Assembly (NCBI GenBank): GCA_965116465.1 | Contig: OZ220687.1 | Coordinates: forward strand, 1,860,001-1,924,000 | Reading direction: 5' to 3' | Length of the DNA: 64,000 bases | From: VXNF01 sp965116465 | GTDB taxonomy: Bacteria; Actinomycetota; Acidimicrobiia; Acidimicrobiales; CATQHL01 | Part shown: one piece after another, positions 24,242 to 33,365 of the stretch | Layout of the letters: every line of letters starts with the position of its first letter | Position numbering within the stretch: position 1 is the stretch's first letter | Program-made: the position numbers and the translations under genes | The notes under the pieces: model-generated | Told to the model about the DNA's origin: nothing | Databases searched by the model: none | The model's input: the letters and a program-made list of their open reading frames with translations, nothing else

Positions 24242-25354
24242 ATGGGCGGCAACGCCGAGCCCGGCAACGACGCCGGGCTGCGCAGATTGGCGCTTCGTGA
24301 TCGTCACGAGGCGGCGGGTGCCCGCTTCGCACCGTTCGCCGGCTGGGAGATGCCGCTGCAGTACCAGGGCACCGTGCGGGAGCACGAGGCGGTGCGCCGG
24401 CAAGTGGGCGTCTTCGACGTGTCGCACCTGGGACGGGCCTGGTTGCGGGGGCCCGCAGCGGCGTCGCTGCTGCGCTCGGTGACCACCTTCGATGTGACGA
24501 CCCTGGAGGCGGGCAGGGCGCACTACTCGCTCTACTGCAACGAGGCCGGCGGCATCGACGACGACGTGTTCGTCTACCACCTTCCCGGCGAGCGCCGGCT
24601 GATCGTCCACAACGCGGCCAACGCGGCGCAGGACTTCGAACGGCTGCGCTCCGTCGTCCCCGGCGCCGAGGAGGTGACCGCCGACACGGTGATGCTCGCC
24701 GTGCAGGGACCCGATGCGATCGATCTGCTCAGCAAGGCCCTGGCCTCCGATCTCGCCGAGTTGGCGCCGCGCGACTGCGTGGAGCTGGACTGCGACGGCG
24801 CGCCGGTGCTCTTCGCGCGGACGGGCTACACGGGTGAGGACGGCGGCGAGTGCATCGTCGATGCCGGCCGGGCCGGGACGCTGTGGGACGCGCTCGTGGC
24901 CGGCGGGGCGACCCCGGCGGGCCTCGGTGCACGCGACACGCTGCGACTCGAGGCGGCGTTGCCGCTGCACGGGAATGACATCGACGCCACGACGAGCCCC
25001 TACGAGGCCGGCCTCGGATTCGCCGTGAGCCTCGACGACGGCGCGCCGTTCACCGGCCGGGAGGCGCTCGCCGCAGCGAGGGAGCGGCCCCGCACGCGCC
25101 GTCTCTGCCACCTGGCGGCCCGGGAGCGCGGCGTGCCACGCGCGGGCCACGCGGTACGCCTGCCCGGCGGCGAGACGGTGGCGTGCCTCACCAGCGGCGG
25201 GTTCAGCCCCACCTTGGGCCTCGGCATCGGCATGGCCTACCTCCCTGCCGAGCTTGCGAGCCCCGGTGTCACACTCGAAGTCGATGTTCGCGGCCGCGCG
25301 CTACCGGTCGAGGTCGTGCGCCGGCCGTTCTACCGGAAAGAGAGGAAATCGTGA
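24242..25354 (+). CDS. gcvT: Glycine cleavage system T protein (aminomethyltransferase)
   Basis: 370 residues. GcvT takes the aminomethyl group from lipoylated H protein and makes 5,10-methylene-tetrahydrofolate and ammonia. Family features are FAPFAGWEMPLQY near the N-terminus, GVFDVSHLGR, the ARTGYTGEDGGE segment and GLGARDTLRLEAALPLHGND, whose Asp/Arg residues contact folate. The ATG at 24242 follows TACATT by six bases, which looks leaderless; the longer frame upstream is an artefact. Its stop overlaps the gcvH start. Confidence 0.93.
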   Translation: MGGNAEPGNDAGLRRLALRDRHEAAGARFAPFAGWEMPLQYQGTVREHEAVRRQVGVFDVSHLGRAWLRGPAAASLLRSVTTFDVTTLEAGRAHYSLYCNEAGGIDDDVFVYHLPGERRLIVHNAANAAQDFERLRSVVPGAEEVTADTVMLAVQGPDAIDLLSKALASDLAELAPRDCVELDCDGAPVLFARTGYTGEDGGECIVDAGRAGTLWDALVAGGATPAGLGARDTLRLEAALPLHGNDIDATTSPYEAGLGFAVSLDDGAPFTGREALAAARERPRTRRLCHLAARERGVPRAGHAVRLPGGETVACLTSGGFSPTLGLGIGMAYLPAELASPGVTLEVDVRGRALPVEVVRRPFYRKERKS

Positions 25355-25755
25355 CGACGCACGGCGACACCCCCGACGATCTGCTCTACGCAGCGAGCCA
25401 CGAGTGGCTGCGCCGCGACGGCGGGAGCCCCGGCGAGGCCACCGTGGGCATCACGGACTTCGCGCAGGATCAACTGGGCGACGTGGTGTACCTGGATCTT
25501 CCTGCTGTGGGGACCGCGGTCGGCGCCGGTGAGACGTGCGGGGAGATCGAGTCCACCAAGACCGTGGCCGAGCTGTACGCCCCGGTCACCGGTGAGGTGA
25601 TCGCGGTCAACGACGAACTCGCCGACGCTCCGGAACTGGTCAACGAGTCGCCCTACGGCGAGGGATGGCTGATCCGCGTCCGCATCGCCGACGACGCCGA
25701 GCTGGCCGGCCTGCTCGACGCCGCCGGATACCGGGCGCTGGCCGAGGAGAGTTGA
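25351..25755 (+). CDS. gcvH: Glycine cleavage system H protein
   Basis: 134-residue lipoyl carrier that shuttles the aminomethyl group between P, T and L proteins. The lipoylation site is Lys70 in GEIESTKTVAELYAP, and the ASHEWLR and VGITDFAQDQLGDVV segments are standard. It starts at a GTG that overlaps the gcvT stop by four bases, so translation is probably coupled. Confidence 0.95.
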   Translation: MTTHGDTPDDLLYAASHEWLRRDGGSPGEATVGITDFAQDQLGDVVYLDLPAVGTAVGAGETCGEIESTKTVAELYAPVTGEVIAVNDELADAPELVNESPYGEGWLIRVRIADDAELAGLLDAAGYRALAEES

Positions 25756-25760
25756 CGGCG

Positions 25761-27128
25761 ATGTCCTCGCTCCCCGGCGATTCGCCGCATCCGTACATCC
25801 CCGCCACCGAGGCCGACCGCGCCCGGATGCTGGAGCGGGTCGGCGCCAGCGACGTCGACGCCCTGTTCGCCGACCTGCCCGCGGCCATGGTCGATCCGGT
25901 GATCGACCTGCCCCCAGCCCTCACCGAGCCGGAACTGATCGCCCTGCTGACAGAACGCGCCGCCGAGAACGTCGATCCCTCGCGGCCGGACTTCCTCGGG
26001 GCCGGCGCCTACCGGCACGCCATCCCGGCCATCACCTCGCACCTCGCCGCCCGCTCCGAGTTCGTCACCGCCTACACGCCGTACCAGCCGGAGATCAGCC
26101 AGGGCACGCTGCAAACGGCGTTCGAGTACCAGTCGGTGGTCTGCGAACTCACCGGCATGGATATCTCGAACACCGGCCTCTACGACGGAGCCAGCGCCAC
26201 CGCCGAGGCCTGCCTGCTGGCGGCCCGGGTCACGAAGCGCGGTGCGGTCGCACTGCTCGAGCCGATGCACCCCGGAACCGTCGATGTCGTGCGCACCTAC
26301 GCCCGCGGCGCCGGGCTGCGCGTCGACGTCCTGCGATCCGGCGATGCGGCGACGCCCGAACACGCCTGCCTGGTCGTCCAGCAGCCCGACTTCCTGGGTT
26401 CGATCGTGGATTTCGAACCGCTGGCCGGGGTGTTGCACGCCGACGGCGTGCTCCTGGTGGCGGTCGCCGACCCGTTCGCTCTGGGGCTGCTGCGTGCGCC
26501 GGGCGACGCGGGCGCCGACATCGTCACCGGCGAGGGGCGCGATCTGGCGGGCCCGCCGCACTCCGGCGGACCGTCGGTGGGGCTGTTCGCGGCGCGCGCC
26601 ACGTTCATGCGGCAGATGCCCGGCCGCATCGTCGGGCGCACGCGCGAGCTGCACGCGCCGGCCAACGGCGACGGCGGGCCGCGCACCGGCTACGTGCTCA
26701 CCCTGCAGGCGCGCGAGCAGTTCATCCGGCGCGAGCGAGCCACGTCGAACGTGTCGACGGCGCAGGCGCTGATCGCCCTCGCCTTCACCGTCACCCTGCA
26801 GGCGCTGGGCCCGCGGGGGCTGCGCGAGGCCGCCGAGTTGTGCTACCAGCGCGCCCACGACGCGGCACGGCGCATCGCCGCGCTCGACGGCTACGAGACC
26901 CCCGAGCGCGGGCCGTGGTTCTCGGAGTTCCTGGTGCGCGGCCCCCTGCCCGCCGCCGACCTTGCCGGCGCGCTCAGGGCGCGGGGCATCGGCCCCGGCC
27001 TCGACGTGTCGGCGAGACCGGAGCCCGAGGCACGGGACGCCCTGCTGTTCGCGGTGACCGACGCCACGCCCGACGCGCACGTCGACCTGCTCATCGAGGC
27101 GCTGGCGGAGATCGGGGGCGAGGCGTGA
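25761..27128 (+). CDS. gcvPA: Glycine dehydrogenase (decarboxylating) subunit 1
   Basis: 455 residues, the N-terminal half of the P protein in its two-subunit form. Conserved stretches include FLGAGAYRHAIPA, FVTAYTPYQPEISQGTLQ, LYDGASATAEA and RERATSNVSTAQAL. With GcvPB it decarboxylates glycine using PLP, which is bound in the other subunit. GAGGAGAG about nine bases before the ATG at 25761 supports this start; a TTG three codons earlier is possible. The stop overlaps the gcvPB GTG. Confidence 0.93.
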   Translation: MSSLPGDSPHPYIPATEADRARMLERVGASDVDALFADLPAAMVDPVIDLPPALTEPELIALLTERAAENVDPSRPDFLGAGAYRHAIPAITSHLAARSEFVTAYTPYQPEISQGTLQTAFEYQSVVCELTGMDISNTGLYDGASATAEACLLAARVTKRGAVALLEPMHPGTVDVVRTYARGAGLRVDVLRSGDAATPEHACLVVQQPDFLGSIVDFEPLAGVLHADGVLLVAVADPFALGLLRAPGDAGADIVTGEGRDLAGPPHSGGPSVGLFAARATFMRQMPGRIVGRTRELHAPANGDGGPRTGYVLTLQAREQFIRRERATSNVSTAQALIALAFTVTLQALGPRGLREAAELCYQRAHDAARRIAALDGYETPERGPWFSEFLVRGPLPAADLAGALRARGIGPGLDVSARPEPEARDALLFAVTDATPDAHVDLLIEALAEIGGEA

Positions 27129-28615
27129 GCGCCCCCGGTCCCGCAGGGGACGACTTCGGCGCTCGGCTCAGCTTCGACCGGGGAGTGCCGGGCCGCCGGG
27201 CGGTGGACGTTCCCCGCTGGGACGGCGAGCCGACGCCGCTGCCCGACGCCCGCCTGCTGCGCGACTCGGTGCGGCTGCCGGAGCTGAGCCAGGGCGGGCT
27301 GGTGCGGTACTACACCGAGCTCTCGGTGCGGAACTACGGCATCGACTCCGGGACCTATCCGCTGGGCTCGTGCACCATGAAGTACAACCCGAAGGTCGAC
27401 GACCTCGTGGCGTCGCTGCCGGGGCTGGCCGCGGCGCATCCGCTGGCCCCTGCCACCGAGGTGCAGGGTACGTTGCGCACGCTGGCCGAGCTGGCTTCGG
27501 GCCTGGGCGAGATCACCGGTCTGGGTGGTGTCAGCCTGGCTCCGGCCGCCGGTGCGCAGGGAGAGTTGGCGGGTGTGCTGATGATCACGCGTGCCCTCGA
27601 GGATCGTGGGGAGTTGGCGCGGCGGCGCCGGATCCTCGTGCCGGACTCGGCGCACGGCACGAACCCGGCAACCGCCGCCATGGCCGGCTTCACGGTCACC
27701 CAGATCCCGACGGCGGCGGACGGGTCGATGGATCGCGCCGTCATCGAGAGCGAGTTGGACGGATCGGTGGCGGCGGTGATGGTCACCGTGCCGAACACGC
27801 TGGGTCTGTGGGAGCGCGGCATCGAGGAGGTGGCCGGCCTGATCCACGACGCGGGCGCGTATCTCTACGGCGACGGCGCCAACCTCAACGCCATCATGGG
27901 ACGCGTGCGCTACGGCGACCTGGGGTTCGACGTGGTGCACCTGAACCTGCACAAGAGTTTCAGCACCCCCCACGGCGGCGGCGGCCCCGGCGCCGGGCCG
28001 GTGTGCTGCAGTGAGGAGTTGGCGCCCTACCTCCCGACCCCGGTGGTCACCGAGGGCGGCGACGGCGTCGTGCGCCTCACCGAGCCCGAGCGCAGCATCG
28101 GCCGCATGCAGCAGTTCGGTGGCAACGTCGGGGTCCTGATCCGCGCCTACGCGTACATGCGCGCCCTGGGCCTCGAGGGTCTGCGGGCCGTTTCCGGTCA
28201 GGCCGTGCTCAACGCCAACTACCTGCGCGTGCTGATGCACGGCCACTACGACCTGCCGTATGACCGGCCGGTACTGCACGAGGTGGTCTTCTCGGGGTCG
28301 CGCCAGCGCCGCGAGAACGGCGTGCCCACCTACGACATCGCCAAGCGCCTCATCGACCACGGCTTCCATCCGCCGACGGTGTACTTCCCGCTGATCGTCG
28401 AGGAGGCGCTGATGATCGAGCCGACCGAGACCGAGCCTCCCGAGGCGATCGAGGCTCTGGCCGCGGCCATGATTTCGATCGCGGAGGAGGCCGAACGCGA
28501 TCCGGAGACACTGCACGGCGCACCGTGGACCGCTCCCATCGGGCGCCTCGACGAGGCCACGGCAGCGCGCCGGCCCGTGCTCCGCTGGCAGCCGGAGGCC
28601 ACCGGCGGCTCGTAG
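27125..28615 (+). CDS. gcvPB: Glycine dehydrogenase (decarboxylating) subunit 2
   Basis: 496 residues, the PLP-binding subunit of the split P protein. Lys277 in HLNLHKSFSTPHGGGGPG is the expected Schiff-base lysine; SCTMKYNPK, DSAHGTNPATAAM and GDGANLNA are family signatures. It starts at a GTG overlapping the gcvPA stop. It is the last gene of gcvT-gcvH-gcvPA-gcvPB; the L protein (lipoamide dehydrogenase) and serine hydroxymethyltransferase are not in this window. Confidence 0.94.
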   Translation: MSAPGPAGDDFGARLSFDRGVPGRRAVDVPRWDGEPTPLPDARLLRDSVRLPELSQGGLVRYYTELSVRNYGIDSGTYPLGSCTMKYNPKVDDLVASLPGLAAAHPLAPATEVQGTLRTLAELASGLGEITGLGGVSLAPAAGAQGELAGVLMITRALEDRGELARRRRILVPDSAHGTNPATAAMAGFTVTQIPTAADGSMDRAVIESELDGSVAAVMVTVPNTLGLWERGIEEVAGLIHDAGAYLYGDGANLNAIMGRVRYGDLGFDVVHLNLHKSFSTPHGGGGPGAGPVCCSEELAPYLPTPVVTEGGDGVVRLTEPERSIGRMQQFGGNVGVLIRAYAYMRALGLEGLRAVSGQAVLNANYLRVLMHGHYDLPYDRPVLHEVVFSGSRQRRENGVPTYDIAKRLIDHGFHPPTVYFPLIVEEALMIEPTETEPPEAIEALAAAMISIAEEAERDPETLHGAPWTAPIGRLDEATAARRPVLRWQPEATGGS

Positions 28616-28886
28616 GAGCCAGATTGCCCGCCTGCTTCCCCGCGCCGGAGGCGGCACCTCGAGGATCGCCGCCGAAGCGGATCTCGTCGTGGGCCGTTCC
28701 CGCCGGCGGCCGGCGATCGGCAGTTGGAGAATCGAGGCCCCTGCCTGTTCGTTGATCTACATATCGAGAGATCTAGATGTAGTACCGTGCATTCGCGGTG
28801 CCTCCGGGCGCTCGTGGCCCGGACCGGTCGTGGTGGCGTCGACGGCCATCCCCGCGACGCGCCCCACCTGATGAGGACTTGAAGAG
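28616..28886. promoter_or_regulatory. AT-rich upstream region of the cadherin-like gene
   Basis: 271 bases without a gene. Around 28752-28790 the GC content falls sharply: TTGATC is followed 16 bases later by TAGATG, and CTACAT/ATGTAG form a short inverted repeat around an AGATCT core. This could be a promoter with an operator, but the fit to consensus is modest. Confidence 0.35.
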
Positions 28887-30338
28887 ATGAACGGCGACAA
28901 CGAACGGAACGTCCGGGCCCGATGGCTGCGGAGACCGGCGCTCCTGGCCGCCCTGCTGGTGGCCCTGGGCTCGATGCTGCTGTTGGCGGCGCCCCTGAAC
29001 GCACAGGAAGCGGACACCACCGCCCCCAAGTTCGTCAGCGCCAGGACCCATGACGCCGGCGGCGTCACCTATGTCGTGGTCACCTTCAGCGAGGGGATCG
29101 CCCTGAGTCCCCTGGTGAACTATCTCCGGGAGAAGTACGGGATCCGGACGTACCGATTCCCGAAGGCGGTCATGGACGTGACCGTCGACGGCATCGACGA
29201 CGTCCTGACTGACCACGTCTACGTCAGGGGTAGCGAACTCTGGCTCGGCTTGACGGTCGCCGTGGCCACCGGGCAGCAAGTACGAGTGGCCTACAACAAC
29301 ATGTTCGCGTACTCCGGAGGAGGCATCTTCGTGGACGCCTCAGGCAACCCTGTGCCGTTCTTCGACTACCAGCCGGTGGCGAACAACTCCACGATGTCGA
29401 GCGACAGCGACCACACCCCCGATTACGTGCTCTCCACGGAGGACCTCATCATCGCCGAGGGCGGCAGTGCAACCTACACCGTCGCTCTCGTGTCACAGCC
29501 CTCCAGCGACGTCGACGTAGCGGTGCGGGCGTACGAGACCCTCGGCACATCGACCGACCTCCTGTCCTTCACCCCGGAGAACTGGAATACGCCGCAGACG
29601 GTCACCGTATCCACCTACTCCGACGCTGATCCTTTCCCTGCTTGGGGGGTCGTTCACCACTGGGTCGAATGGGTGGAGGATGGATATATAGCTACCAATG
29701 ATGACTATGTACTGGGTGTTCGTGTGCTGGTCAACGACACGGACGCCCCGCTGGCGGTCACCGGACCCGTCTCGACCGCCTACGAGGAGGGCGGCACGGC
29801 GCCGGTGGCCACCTACGCCGTGGCCGGGACGGGAGATTCGACCGTCAGCTGGTCTCTGCTCGGGGAGGACGCTGCCGACTTCTCCATCAGCGCCTCCGGC
29901 GTGCTCTCGTTCAACTCGTCGCCCGACTACGAGAGCCCTTCGGACGGTGATTCGGACAATGTGTACGAGCTGTTCGTCGACGCCGACGACGGCTCCTCCG
30001 TCGGCTTCCTACCCGTCTTCGTGATCGTGACCGACACGGACGAACAGAGCGCCGCCACCGGTGTGCCGAGTGTCGTCGGCACGGCGCGGGTGGGTCAGAC
30101 GCTGAGCGTGGACACCTCCGGGATAGGCGATGCCAACGGACTGACGAACGTGGTCTATGCCTACCAGTGGCTGGCCGACGACACCGAGATCGACGGGGCG
30201 ACGGGTTCCACCTACACCGTCCAGTCATCCGACATGGGCAGGACCATCAGGGTGCGAGTGGACTTCACCGACGATGGGGGCAACGCTGAGTCGCTGACCA
30301 GTCCGCCCTCGGCGACGGTGACGGCGGGCGGCGTGTAG
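28887..30338 (+). CDS. Secreted multi-domain cadherin/Calx-beta-like protein
   Basis: 483 residues. A long signal peptide has a twin-Arg-like WLRRPALLAALLVALG core and a likely cleavage after LNAQ. The order of domains is a SwmB-like beta domain (DTTAPKFVSARTH to QVRVAYNNM), a Calx-beta-like stretch (IIAEGGSATYTVALVSQPSSDV), a cadherin-like repeat (VSTAYEEGGTAPVATYAV to DYESPSDGDSDNVYELFV) and a C-terminal Ig-like domain (VVGTARVGQTLSVDTSG). No anchor is visible, so it is probably released or loosely surface-bound. Roles in adhesion or host contact are inference. AAGAG precedes the ATG. Confidence 0.72.
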   Translation: MNGDNERNVRARWLRRPALLAALLVALGSMLLLAAPLNAQEADTTAPKFVSARTHDAGGVTYVVVTFSEGIALSPLVNYLREKYGIRTYRFPKAVMDVTVDGIDDVLTDHVYVRGSELWLGLTVAVATGQQVRVAYNNMFAYSGGGIFVDASGNPVPFFDYQPVANNSTMSSDSDHTPDYVLSTEDLIIAEGGSATYTVALVSQPSSDVDVAVRAYETLGTSTDLLSFTPENWNTPQTVTVSTYSDADPFPAWGVVHHWVEWVEDGYIATNDDYVLGVRVLVNDTDAPLAVTGPVSTAYEEGGTAPVATYAVAGTGDSTVSWSLLGEDAADFSISASGVLSFNSSPDYESPSDGDSDNVYELFVDADDGSSVGFLPVFVIVTDTDEQSAATGVPSVVGTARVGQTLSVDTSGIGDANGLTNVVYAYQWLADDTEIDGATGSTYTVQSSDMGRTIRVRVDFTDDGGNAESLTSPPSATVTAGGV

Positions 30339-30399
30339 GGACCACACAACCAGCTTCACCGACGAGGTCGAGGTCCGGGTCCAGGCCATCCATGCGCTG

Positions 30400-30481
30400 T
30401 GGGCCGGGGAGGATTCGAACCTCCGAAGGCGTCGCCGGCAGGTTTACAGCCTGCTCCCTTTGTCCGCTCGGGCACCGACCC
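30400..30481 (-). tRNA. tRNA-Tyr (anticodon GTA)
   Basis: On the minus strand the acceptor GGGTCGG pairs with CCGGCCC (one T-G pair), followed by discriminator A. The anticodon stem GCAGG/CCTGC carries loop CTGTAAA with GTA at 30445-30447. A long variable arm (CGGCGACGCCTTC) marks a class II tRNA as expected for bacterial tRNA-Tyr, and the T arm is GGAGG-TTCGAATC-CTCC. CCA is not encoded. It is convergent with the cadherin-like gene and divergent from adenine deaminase. Confidence 0.92.
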
Positions 30482-30563
30482 TGGAAGCGGTCACGATACC
30501 TCCCGCCGCCCGCAACAGGGTCCCGACGGCGGGGACCCCGCGACCGGTTGCTACTGTCGGCGC

Positions 30564-32372
30564 ATGACCGCTCGGGTTCTGGACATGCGTACCGACGTGC
30601 GCACCCGGCTGATCCGGGTGGCCCTGGGGGACGAGCCGGCCGAGACGGTGCTGATCGGCGCCCGGGTCGTCAACGTCTTCACCCGGGAGGTCGTGAACGC
30701 GGACGTGGTGATGGCCGCCGGGCGCATCGCCGCGGTCGGCGACAGCGGCGAGCAACTGATCGGCCCCGACACCGAGATCATCGATGCCGGCGGCCGGTTC
30801 GCGGTGCCCGGTCTCATCGACCCGCACATGCATCTGGAGAGCTCCAACATCACCGTCACCGAGTTGGCCCGCGCCATCGTTCCCCGTGGCGTGCTGTCGG
30901 TGTGTGAGGATCCCCACGAGATCGCCAACGTCCTGGGAGTGGCGGGTATCGACCTGCTCACCGCCGAGGCGGCTCGCCTGCCGCTGAATCTCCTCCTGCG
31001 GGTGCCCGGCCGGGTGCCCGCCATGCCGGAGGACCGGGAGACCTCCGGGCACGCCATGGACACCGCCGAGACGCTGGCGATGCTGGACCGGCCCGAGGCG
31101 GTGTGCATCGGCGGCGACATCAATCCCGCGCTGCTGCTGGGCGCCGACCGGGCGCAACTGGAGAAGATCGAGGCCACCATCGAGCGGGACAAGACCGTGG
31201 GCGGCCAGCTTCCCGGATTCAGCGGCGCCGTGCTGGATGCCACGCTGGTGGCGGGCGTGGAGGACACCCACGTGGCGGAGTCGCCCGCCGAGGTCGTCGA
31301 ACAGCTCCGCAAGGGGGCCCGCGTGCTGCTGACGCCGCGCATCGACCGGCTGCCGGCGGAGGAGTGGCCCGAGATCGTCGCCGCCACCGAGCGCTTGGGG
31401 CTCGACACCCGGCGCCTGGTGCTGTGCACCGACGACATCCATCCGAACATCCTCGTGCGCGAGGGCCATCTGGACCAGCGAGTGCGCCTGGCCATCGAGG
31501 CGGGATTCGATCCGGTGACCGCCGTGCAGATGGCGACGCTGAACGCCGCCGAGCTGATGCGCATCGACCGCCACGTCGGCAGCGTGGCGCCCGGGCGATT
31601 CGCCGACGTGGTGCTCCTGGAGAGCCTCGAGGAGTTCGCCCCCTCCACGGTGCTGCACCGCGGCGAGGTGGTGGCGACCGACGGCGCCCTGACGCAGGTC
31701 CCCCAGCCGCCGGACTACCCGGCGTGGTCCACCGGCACGATCCGTGTCGCCGTACCCGCACCGGAGGACCTGGCCCTGCGCGTCGACGTCCCCGACGGGC
31801 CGGTGACCGTGCACGCCGTGGCCTTCGGCGCCCCGAAGACCATGCGCCGGGTGAGCCTCGAGGTGCGCGACGGGATCGTTCAGCCCGACAGCGCCGCCGA
31901 CGTGGCGGGAATCGCCGTCCTGGAACGCCACCATCGCACCGGAAACATCGGCAAGGGATTCGTCACCGGGCTGGGCATCCGCGGCGGCGCGGTGGCCTCC
32001 ACGGTCAACCACGATTCGCACAACGTGGTCGTCATCGGGGACTCGCATGCCTCGATGGCGGCCGCCGCCCGGGCGGTCATCGAGGCGCAGGGCGGTTACG
32101 CGGTCGCCGTCGGGACCGAGGTCGCCGCGGTGGTGCCGCTGCCGATCGCGGGCCTGCTCTCGCCCGAGCCCCTGGAGGTGGTCGGGGAGAACCTGGCGGC
32201 GGTGGAGCGGGTCCTGATCGAACAGCTGGGGTGCTCGATCGGCTACCGGCCCGTCTACGCCCTGAACTTCCTGTGCCTGCCCAACATCCCCGACGTGGGC
32301 TTCACGGATCGCGGGATCATCGAGACCGCCACGATGGAGATCGTCGGGCCGCTGGCGACCCGCGGTGCCTGA
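30564..32372 (+). CDS. ade: Adenine deaminase
   Basis: 602 residues. Ade converts adenine to hypoxanthine and ammonia in purine salvage. It is a bacterial-type metal-dependent amidohydrolase with metal-binding DPHMHLESS, CEDPHEI, and the C-terminal domain signature HHRTGNIGKGFVTGLG followed by TVNHDSHNVVVIG. LCTDDIHPN carries a further conserved Asp. The ATG at 30564 follows TACTGT by six bases, suggesting a leaderless transcript; the longer open frame runs through the antisense of the tRNA and is not used. Confidence 0.92.
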   Translation: MTARVLDMRTDVRTRLIRVALGDEPAETVLIGARVVNVFTREVVNADVVMAAGRIAAVGDSGEQLIGPDTEIIDAGGRFAVPGLIDPHMHLESSNITVTELARAIVPRGVLSVCEDPHEIANVLGVAGIDLLTAEAARLPLNLLLRVPGRVPAMPEDRETSGHAMDTAETLAMLDRPEAVCIGGDINPALLLGADRAQLEKIEATIERDKTVGGQLPGFSGAVLDATLVAGVEDTHVAESPAEVVEQLRKGARVLLTPRIDRLPAEEWPEIVAATERLGLDTRRLVLCTDDIHPNILVREGHLDQRVRLAIEAGFDPVTAVQMATLNAAELMRIDRHVGSVAPGRFADVVLLESLEEFAPSTVLHRGEVVATDGALTQVPQPPDYPAWSTGTIRVAVPAPEDLALRVDVPDGPVTVHAVAFGAPKTMRRVSLEVRDGIVQPDSAADVAGIAVLERHHRTGNIGKGFVTGLGIRGGAVASTVNHDSHNVVVIGDSHASMAAAARAVIEAQGGYAVAVGTEVAAVVPLPIAGLLSPEPLEVVGENLAAVERVLIEQLGCSIGYRPVYALNFLCLPNIPDVGFTDRGIIETATMEIVGPLATRGA

Positions 32373-32402
32373 GGCGCCTTCGCCGGCGGCTCGAAGGCCC
32401 GG

Positions 32403-32891
32403 CTAGCCCAGCAGCCGCTGCATCACGGTGCAGTCGAGCCAGCGGCCGAACTTGCGGCCGATCTGGCGCTCGACGCCCACGAGTTCGAACCCGCACTCGG
32501 CGTGCAGCCGCACCGACGGCTCGTTCTCGCCGGCGATTCGGGCGATCATGCTGTGGAACCCGTGCTCGGCGGCGAGCGCCACGAGGTGCTCCAGCAGCGC
32601 CCTGCCGATTCCCCGCCGCAGCTGGTCGCGCCGCACGAAGACCGAGCTCTCGACGCTGGTGTTGTAGGCCGGTCGCGGCCGGTAGGGCGAGAGGGAGGCG
32701 AACCCCACCACCTCGCCGTCGAGGACGGCCACGATCACCGAGTGCGCCCCGGAGCGCTCGGCCAGCCAATCCTGCTGCTCGGCAAGCGAACGGGGCCGCA
32801 GGTCGAAGACGGTGCGCTCGCGGGTGGCCTCGTGGTTGTAGATCGCCGCGATCGCCTCGGCGTCGCCCCGGTTCGCCAGGCGGATCTCCAT
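32403..32891 (-). CDS. GNAT N-acetyltransferase (phosphinothricin acetyltransferase-like)
   Basis: 162 residues. MEIRLANRGDAEAIAAIYNHEA is the typical start of the Pat/MddA group, RRGIGRALLEHL is the acetyl-CoA pyrophosphate loop, and IAGENEPSVRLHAECGFELVG is the conserved C-terminal half. Family members acetylate phosphinothricin or methionine sulfone/sulfoximine; the natural substrate here is unknown. A TAGCGT box lies eight bases before the ATG on the minus strand. It is convergent with ade. Confidence 0.85.
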   Translation of the reverse strand: MEIRLANRGDAEAIAAIYNHEATRERTVFDLRPRSLAEQQDWLAERSGAHSVIVAVLDGEVVGFASLSPYRPRPAYNTSVESSVFVRRDQLRRGIGRALLEHLVALAAEHGFHSMIARIAGENEPSVRLHAECGFELVGVERQIGRKFGRWLDCTVMQRLLG

Positions 32892-33006
32892 CGGTCGAGA
32901 CGCTACCGCCCCGAGCGGGCCCGCGATCGGGCACGTTCACGCTGCCGATTCAGCGTGTGGCCAGGGGTCGGGGCACCGGCGGGCCCGCTAGCATGTGGGC
33001 CGCTCG

Positions 33007-33079
33007 GCTCCCTTAGCTCAGTCGGCAGAGCGTTTCCATGGTAAGGAAAAGGTCGAGAGTTCGATTCTCTCAGGGAGCT
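33007..33079 (+). tRNA. tRNA-Thr (anticodon GGT)
   Basis: Acceptor GCTCCCT pairs with AGGGAGC, the anticodon stem TTTCC/GGAAA encloses ATGGTAA with GGT, and the T arm is GAGAG-TTCGATT-CTCTC. The discriminator is T. CCA is not encoded. Confidence 0.93.
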
Positions 33080-33102
33080 CGCGGGCACCGCCCGAACCTC
33101 CA

Positions 33103-33179
33103 AGCGGCGTAGCTCAGTCGGTAAGAGCGCTCGACTCATAATCGAGAGGTCGCCAGTTCGATTCTGGCCGCCGCTACCA
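33103..33179 (+). tRNA. tRNA-Met (anticodon CAT)
   Basis: Acceptor AGCGGCG pairs with CGCCGCT, then discriminator A and an apparently encoded CCA (33177-33179). The anticodon stem CTCGA/TCGAG encloses CTCATAA with CAT. The paired first acceptor base indicates the elongator rather than initiator form. Confidence 0.9.
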
Positions 33180-33284
33180 CAGATCCGGGACCGGCCGGTG
33201 CGCCCCGCCGTGGGGATGGCCCGGTCGGCTGGGTAACCTGAGGGGTCCCGCGCCGCCTGGCCCGCGCCGCCTGGGTCGCATCGA

Positions 33285-33360
33285 AGGGCAGTAGCTCAAC
33301 TGGGAGAGCACCGGTCTCCAAAACCGGCGGTTGGGGGTTCGAGTCCCTCCTGCCCTGCCA
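33285..33360 (+). tRNA. tRNA-Trp (anticodon CCA)
   Basis: Acceptor AGGGCAG pairs with CTGCCCT, discriminator G, encoded CCA at 33358-33360. The anticodon loop CTCCAAA carries CCA. It directly abuts secE: the last A of the CCA is also the A of an ATG in frame with secE. tRNA-Trp before secE is a common bacterial arrangement. Confidence 0.93.
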
Positions 33361-33365
33361 TGGAA

